Of a stretch of 17,820 nucleotides of DNA, positions 13,607 to 17,820 are shown one piece after another (within the stretch, counting starts at the first letter, position 1; the number at the start of each line of letters is the position of its first letter). The stretch is from contig CAYNSI010000022.1 in the NCBI GenBank assembly GCA_964399665.1, positions 1 through 17,820 of the forward strand, read 5' to 3'. Source of the stretch: Avisuccinivibrio_A sp964399665. Lineage in GTDB: Bacteria > Pseudomonadota > Gammaproteobacteria > Enterobacterales > Succinivibrionaceae. The position numbers were made by a program, and so were the translations under genes. The notes under the pieces are model-generated. The model did no database searches. It was not told the DNA's origin and was given only the letters and a program-made list of their open reading frames with translations.

Positions 13607-14437
13607 TTAGAACCCTCTGTCTAATTCCTGCATTGCCTGCTCATACTGTTCTTTATTTGGTGCCATCCCATGCCAATCCAGGGAATTTTCCATATAAGAT
13701 ACTCCCTTGCCTTTTACAGTACGGGCGTTAACAAATTTTGGTCTGCCAGATTTAGAGGCATTTATGCTGTTTAAGGTATCTACCACCTGTTGCATATCAT
13801 TGCCGTCAATATCATATGTCTCATAGCCAAAAGCTTCTAATTTCTTACATAAATCAAGATGAGGGATCACCTGATCGGTAGTGCCATCAAGTTGGAGTCC
13901 GTTGTTATCAGCAAAGATTATTAAGTTATCGAGTTTCCACGCATAGGCTGCCATGATGGCTTCCCAAATTTCCCCCTCATCCAACTCACCGTCACCTACT
14001 ACAACAAATACGCGGTAGTCTTTGTTATCCCGCTTGGCTGCCAATGCCATTCCCACGCCGCAAGATAAGCCTTGACCAAGAGATCCTGTTGAAATGTCGA
14101 TGCCTGGACATTTCTTCATATCAGGATGGCCTTGCAGAATAGAGCCTTCCTTGCGTAGTTGATGGAGATATTTCTCATCAAAATATCCCAATAATCCTAA
14201 AGCTGCATACTGTATTGGACAGGCATGGCCCTTGGAAAGAATAAAACGATCTCTATCCGGCCAATGAGGATTTTTGGGATCAATGCGCATTTCGCCGTAA
14301 TAGAGCGCAGCAGTAATTTCAGCAGAAGAAAAGGCACCGCCTGGATGACCTGATTGAGCCTCATAAATCATTGTCAGAGCGGTTTTACGCAGCTCTTTGG
14401 CGTGCTCTTTTAGTTGTTGAACGCTAATATCCTTCAT
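13607..14437 (-). CDS. tktA-like: Transketolase, N-terminal (thiamine-diphosphate) subunit
   Basis: A 276-residue subunit with the diphosphate-binding half of transketolase. Motifs: SGHPGG (29-34), KGH (69-71), GHP (103-105), TGSLGQGL (117-124), the thiamine-diphosphate/magnesium motif GDGELDEGEIWEA (148-160), NNGLQLDG (178-185) and KGKG (242-245). The family transfers a two-carbon ketol group from a ketose to an aldose. Two-gene transketolases are known in many anaerobes and in catabolic clusters for unusual sugars. AAGGAG lies 7 nt before the ATG. It is 39 nt after the TRAP large permease, so the enzyme is linked to an imported substrate and is unlikely to be the housekeeping pentose-phosphate copy. 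Confidence 0.93.
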   Translation of the reverse strand: MKDISVQQLKEHAKELRKTALTMIYEAQSGHPGGAFSSAEITAALYYGEMRIDPKNPHWPDRDRFILSKGHACPIQYAALGLLGYFDEKYLHQLRKEGSILQGHPDMKKCPGIDISTGSLGQGLSCGVGMALAAKRDNKDYRVFVVVGDGELDEGEIWEAIMAAYAWKLDNLIIFADNNGLQLDGTTDQVIPHLDLCKKLEAFGYETYDIDGNDMQQVVDTLNSINASKSGRPKFVNARTVKGKGVSYMENSLDWHGMAPNKEQYEQAMQELDRGF

Positions 14438-14476
14438 AGCAAACTCCTTGATGTTATGTTTCTAATGCCAATTTGA

Positions 14477-15754
14477 TCAGCCAACTAAGTTGGGGAGTGT
14501 CATCGAAATAAATGGCAAATAGGTAGTTAGCAGGAGCGCGATTATCGCGGCTCCTACAAACGGCAGTACAGCCACTGATAAACGCTTAAGACTGACCCCG
14601 GAAATTCCACAGCCTACATAGAGGTTTACTCCAACAGGAGGGGTAACAAGACCAATTGCAAGGTTCATAACCATGATACAACCAAGATGTACACCATCTA
14701 TACCCAACATCATTGCCACAGGATACAGGATAGGCACTATGATATACATAGCTGAGTTGGCATCTATGAAGCATCCGGCAATAAGTAGTATGATGTTGAT
14801 AATAAGCAGATATATGTACTTGTTGCCGCCGCACAGTTCCACCAGGGCATTTGAGGCATCAGCTGCAACCCCTGTTACGGTGAGCACCCAGGCAAAAAGA
14901 CTGGCGGTACCGACAATAAACATCACTACGGCAGTCTGTGACACTGAGTCCTTAAGCACCGGCATAATATCTTTCCAGCCCAAAGTCTTATATATGAACT
15001 TTCCAACAAGAAGTCCATAAAGAGCAGAAACTGCCGCAGCCTCTGTGGGTGTAAAAATACCCCCGTAGATACCCCCTAAAATAATAACGGGCATCATAAG
15101 GCCCCAGAATGCTGATTTAAATGCTGTCCAGCGCTCTGACCAGGATGCCTGCGGCAAGAGCTCCAAGGTTCTTTTGCGACTAACAAATTGCATTGCTAAA
15201 ACCAGCATAAAGCCCATCAAAAGTCCTGGTATGATCCCGGAGGCAAATAACTTACCGACAGATTGACCAGTAACTGAACCATATATTACAAATGTAATTG
15301 AAGGTGGAATAATGATTCCAATAGCCCCGGCTGTAGACATTAAGGCAGTTGAATCCCCTTTGTCATAGCCTGTTTTAACCATAGCCGGGATCAAGATCAT
15401 TCCAAGGGCAGCAACGGTTGCAGGACCTGAACCTGAGATGGCAGCAAAAAAGCAGGCTACGCAGACGCATACCAGGGCCATGCCGCCTTTGCGATGACCA
15501 ACTAAGGTACGGCAAAAATCTATCAAGCGAGATGAAATCTCGCTTTTTTCCATTACATTCCCTCCCAGGATAAAGAAAGGAATAGCTAACAAGACAAATT
15601 TAGCAGTAGAGGAATACATATTGCTCGGGATCATCGAGAAGGGTAATTCCTCATAATACAAAGTAGCTACAGATGCGAACCCAAGAGATAGACCAATAGG
15701 AATATTAAAGAGGATCAGGAGGAAAAATAAACCAAAAACAAGTAACGCTACCAT
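14477..15754 (-). CDS. dctM: TRAP transporter large permease subunit (DctM family)
   Basis: A 425-residue, many-times membrane-spanning channel subunit of the second TRAP system. Signatures include LLAIPFFILGGNVM (near 55), AAISGSGPATVAALG (near 103), IGIIIPPSITFVIYG (near 149), the FTPTEAAAVSALYG stretch (near 233) and VTPPVGVNLYVG near 374. It differs clearly from the DctM at 2785-4095, so the two systems are paralogous and not a recent duplication. A GAGGG element precedes the ATG at 15754 and overlaps the end of dctQ (6-nt gap). Confidence 0.94.
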   Translation of the reverse strand: MVALLVFGLFFLLILFNIPIGLSLGFASVATLYYEELPFSMIPSNMYSSTAKFVLLAIPFFILGGNVMEKSEISSRLIDFCRTLVGHRKGGMALVCVCVACFFAAISGSGPATVAALGMILIPAMVKTGYDKGDSTALMSTAGAIGIIIPPSITFVIYGSVTGQSVGKLFASGIIPGLLMGFMLVLAMQFVSRKRTLELLPQASWSERWTAFKSAFWGLMMPVIILGGIYGGIFTPTEAAAVSALYGLLVGKFIYKTLGWKDIMPVLKDSVSQTAVVMFIVGTASLFAWVLTVTGVAADASNALVELCGGNKYIYLLIINIILLIAGCFIDANSAMYIIVPILYPVAMMLGIDGVHLGCIMVMNLAIGLVTPPVGVNLYVGCGISGVSLKRLSVAVLPFVGAAIIALLLTTYLPFISMTLPNLVG

Positions 15755-15760
15755 TTTTAT

Positions 15761-16231
15761 CTACCCTCTAACAATTTGCATTAAAGTGCGCAAAAATAGC
15801 TGCATATACCTGATCACCAGCACTGCACCGCTTATTGGAACAAACATGCCAAACAGCCACTCAGGCCATTGCATTCCAGCAGTAAGCTGTCCTAAGTCAT
15901 ACTCATTTTGAGCCATAAAGTATCCTAAATACAAAAGTAAAAATCCAAATATAACACCCAGGAGATGACCTATCATAGTGAATACTATTTGTGCCTTAGG
16001 TGGCATAAGATCGGTAAGCACGGTAAGACCCAAGTGAGCCCCGCGCTTTGCGGCAACAGCCGCACCTGTAAGACTGACAATTACCAAGCCAAGACAGGTG
16101 AGTTCTTCAACAAATGGCATGGATGCCAAAACAACGTATCGCGCAAATACATTGGCACAAGTTAATAGAGTCATAGCAAGAACAATAATGGCACAAATAT
16201 TGTCCTCTAATTCCTCAAAAAATTTTTTCAT
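15761..16231 (-). CDS. dctQ: TRAP transporter small permease subunit (DctQ family)
   Basis: A 156-residue inner-membrane protein with four hydrophobic segments (about 11-32, 39-60, 80-105 and 120-145). Typical DctQ traits are the FVEELTCLGL segment after the first helix and the KRGAHLGL loop. The ATG at 16231 follows AGGTGG closely (4-nt spacer from the last G) and is preferred to an in-frame TTG at 16255 that lies almost inside the terminator hairpin. It is followed after 6 nt by dctM. Confidence 0.9.
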   Translation of the reverse strand: MKKFFEELEDNICAIIVLAMTLLTCANVFARYVVLASMPFVEELTCLGLVIVSLTGAAVAAKRGAHLGLTVLTDLMPPKAQIVFTMIGHLLGVIFGFLLLYLGYFMAQNEYDLGQLTAGMQWPEWLFGMFVPISGAVLVIRYMQLFLRTLMQIVRG

Positions 16232-16254
16232 ACAGCCACCTAATTCAACTATCA

Positions 16255-16282
16255 ACCAAAAACGCTCCCTAAGGAGCGTTTC
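16255..16282 (-). terminator. Intrinsic terminator between dctP and dctQ
   Basis: A perfect 9-bp stem, AAACGCTCC and GGAGCGTTT (16273-16281 and 16260-16268 on the minus strand), closes a 4-nt loop; the T run extends to five T before GG. It stands 10 nt after the dctP stop and 24 nt before the dctQ start. In this place it probably stops most transcripts, so the binding protein is made in excess over the permease and enzymes, while some read-through feeds the rest of the operon. Confidence 0.8.
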
Positions 16283-16291
16283 TATTACTCT

Positions 16292-17305
16292 TTATATGAT
16301 ATTGAAAGCCTCACAGGCTTCTGTCCCGTATTTTGCCTTGTATTCTTCTGTCACACTTTGTACAGCATCTCTGAAGGCGGCAACGTCCTCGGGAGTAAGT
16401 TCGTAAATTTCACAACCATTTTCGTTGGCGAATTTATCCTTCAACGTCTCCTCATCAGCAATAATTTTCTGATTCATTTCTTTGCAGGCATCCCTGACGC
16501 AATCTCTAATTAATTGCTGAGTGGCCTCATTTAAAGTATTAAATTTGGCGGTGTTTGCAGTAAAAGTAAATGCCTCATAGGTGTGATTGGTGATAGAAAT
16601 GTACTTTTGCACTTCCTGAACATTGGCTGAATTAATAGTAGAAAGGCTGTTGTCATGACCATCTATAGTGCCCTGCTGTAAGGCAGTAAATACCTCACCC
16701 CAACTCATAGCTTGAGGACTTGCTCCAAGAGCAGAGTAGAAGGCAGCAAAATAGTCACCGCCTGGAATACGAATCTTAAGACCATTAAGATCCTCAGGAC
16801 GCTTGATCTGGTGTTTGCTTGTGGTCATGGCCTTAAATCCGTTATGCACAGCTCCCAAGTAGGTAACACCCTTAGGGGCCAGAACCTTGGTCAGAAACTC
16901 TCCTCCTTTTCCAAAGAAGGCATCCTCGGCTTCCTGATAGTTAGTAAAAACCCAGGGAAGGGTGCTAACCATCATTCTGTTGTCCAAATTGGCAATAATC
17001 GAGGTTGAGTGGATGTCCAGATCTACGGTACCATCGCACAAAAATTCAAGACCCTTGGACATATTTCCACTGGCTAACATGTCATTTGGAAAGACTCTAA
17101 CCTTGACGGCTCCCCCGGATCTCTCATTAACCATCTCAGCAAATATCCTTGCCATGCCTGTGTCATTTGCCATATCAGTTCCATTACAACTTAGGCGAAG
17201 ACTTACATCATTGTAAGGATTATCAGCTGCATTGGCCGCTCCTGCTGCACAAACCGGCAAAAGAACAGCTGACATTGCCGTGATTACAAGTTTCTTAAGA
17301 TTCAT
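16292..17305 (-). CDS. dctP: TRAP transporter periplasmic substrate-binding protein (DctP family)
   Basis: A 337-residue receptor of the second TRAP system. A classical signal peptide (MNLKKLVITA n-region, hydrophobic core 6-22) ends in ANA with cleavage expected after A26, so the mature protein is free in the periplasm. DctP landmarks are VFPNDMLASG (71-80), the carboxylate-clamp arginine R179 in LNGLKIRI, and QQGTIDGHD (210-218). Length is normal. AAGGAG lies 9 nt before the ATG. It is the first gene after a strong promoter and is followed by a terminator, so it should be the most abundant product of the operon. Ligand is likely anionic, but its identity cannot be read from the sequence. 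Confidence 0.94.
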   Translation of the reverse strand: MNLKKLVITAMSAVLLPVCAAGAANAADNPYNDVSLRLSCNGTDMANDTGMARIFAEMVNERSGGAVKVRVFPNDMLASGNMSKGLEFLCDGTVDLDIHSTSIIANLDNRMMVSTLPWVFTNYQEAEDAFFGKGGEFLTKVLAPKGVTYLGAVHNGFKAMTTSKHQIKRPEDLNGLKIRIPGGDYFAAFYSALGASPQAMSWGEVFTALQQGTIDGHDNSLSTINSANVQEVQKYISITNHTYEAFTFTANTAKFNTLNEATQQLIRDCVRDACKEMNQKIIADEETLKDKFANENGCEIYELTPEDVAAFRDAVQSVTEEYKAKYGTEACEAFNII

Positions 17306-17366
17306 AACATATAACTCCTTATATTTACCGGATACCAGTAACTTGTTTGTAGATTAACAGCTATCA

Positions 17367-17396
17367 TTTATATGTTAGGCGGGGAAGGAGCGTCAA
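17367..17396 (-). promoter_or_regulatory. Sigma-70-type promoter for the dctP-dctQM-transketolase operon
   Basis: On the minus strand TTGACG (17391-17396, five of six to the -35 consensus) and TATAAA (17367-17372, five of six to the -10 consensus) are separated by 18 nt. Transcription would start near 17360, giving a leader of about 55 nt before the dctP ATG. The leader holds a small imperfect hairpin, ACTGG-TAT-CCGGT (near 17326-17338). No regulator gene is adjacent, so control may be global or encoded elsewhere. Confidence 0.7.
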
Positions 17397-17685
17397 GTTT
17401 TACCCCTTCGTACCAGCTAACAGTGCTAAAGTGATAAATTTTCGCAACAGGTACTAGTCTAGGATAGTTTTCGTCAAAGTTATTACTGTTATGAATATAT
17501 AATGTGATGTAGTTCTCATTTGGATCCTGCTGAAAATTTTGTCGGATAGCAAAATCTCCCCCGGATGTCCTTGTCGCGTGCCCAAAATGCAAGAAAAAAA
17601 CAATCAATAGAGGCAAGACCGCAGCAGATTTTGCTAATGGTCTAATAAGGTAAAATGGCAAAACGGTAAAGTCGATCAAGATCAC
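17368..17685 (-). CDS. Doubtful ORF with hydrophobic N-terminus
   Basis: An open frame of 105 codons from GTG 17685, ending TAA at 17368 inside the dctP promoter. Residues about 1-37 are hydrophobic and end FFLHFGHA, like a poor signal or anchor; the rest (GGDFAIRQNFQQ ... YHFSTVSWYEG) is polar and aromatic with no motif I recognise. I see no Shine-Dalgarno before the GTG and no ATG in the frame. It may be a small exported protein, a decayed fragment or chance. Confidence 0.25.
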   Translation of the reverse strand: MILIDFTVLPFYLIRPLAKSAAVLPLLIVFFLHFGHATRTSGGDFAIRQNFQQDPNENYITLYIHNSNNFDENYPRLVPVAKIYHFSTVSWYEGVKLDAPSPPNI

Positions 17686-17820
17686 ATTTTTCTATGTGTG
17701 CAATTTATGCAAAAGTAAAGGTGATGACCGCCTTGTTGGTTTTTTTTAATTCAACTCTGGTTGGGAAAAGGCCGCTTGTTAAGGAGATCTAAAAAATAAT
17801 CCTTTAAAACATGCTTTTTT
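17686..17820. other. Non-coding right edge
   Basis: No gene is supported here. There is a run of eight T (near 17741-17748) after a weak GACC...GGT stem and a short AAGGA/TCCTT inverted repeat (near 17780-17803), neither strong enough to call a terminator. The window ends within a further T run. Confidence 0.4.

Overview
The window looks like a chromosomal sugar/sugar-acid utilisation region of a Gram-negative bacterium. The Gram-negative call rests on one TRAP binding protein with a plain Ala-X-Ala signal peptide and another with a lipobox. Base composition is moderately AT-rich by eye. An anaerobic or gut gammaproteobacterium (for example Succinivibrionaceae-like) is possible, but that is a guess from general style and not shown by any marker gene. 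I see no rRNA, tRNA, CRISPR array, intact insertion sequence or phage gene.

Left block (82-10787). A ribokinase-like PfkB sugar kinase is read leftward from a 325-nt control region. That region also faces an IclR-type regulator read rightward. Behind iclR is a tightly packed plus-strand operon: a possible 28-codon small ORF, TRAP small and large permeases (dctQ, dctM), a zinc alcohol/polyol dehydrogenase, a lipoprotein TRAP binding protein (dctP), a DapA-family lyase/aldolase, then two alternating pairs of Gfo/Idh/MocA oxidoreductase plus AP-endonuclease-2-type TIM-barrel isomerase/lyase. Gaps are 1 to 91 nt, and the last two genes overlap by 4 nt. The likely logic is import of an acidic sugar by TRAP, oxidation, isomerisation or elimination on the ring, C-C cleavage by the DapA-like enzyme and possibly phosphorylation by the kinase. 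The substrate is unknown.

Right block (11619-17396, minus strand). A good sigma-70-type promoter (17367-17396) drives a second, unrelated TRAP system. The order is dctP, an intrinsic-terminator hairpin, dctQ, dctM, a transketolase split into N- and C-terminal halves, and a second zinc alcohol/polyol dehydrogenase. No kinase or dedicated isomerase lies in this operon. It probably imports an anionic polyol or ketose, oxidises it to a ketose and transfers a two-carbon unit from it.

Junction (10788-11618). The two operons converge here. The junction holds an RNA-like structure with interleaved inverted repeats, a degenerate direct-repeat array, and an unrecognised set of very small genes on the minus strand: a frameshifted reading frame of about 67 codons, a 75-residue two-helix membrane protein and a 30-residue one-helix membrane protein not listed by a long-ORF cutoff. 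Stops and starts are closely coupled (TAG directly abutting ATG; a Shine-Dalgarno right after a stop). This mini-module and the double oxidoreductase/TIM-barrel operon are the parts most worth a second look.

Right edge (17368-17820). There is one doubtful hydrophobic ORF, then about 135 nt with nothing I can call.
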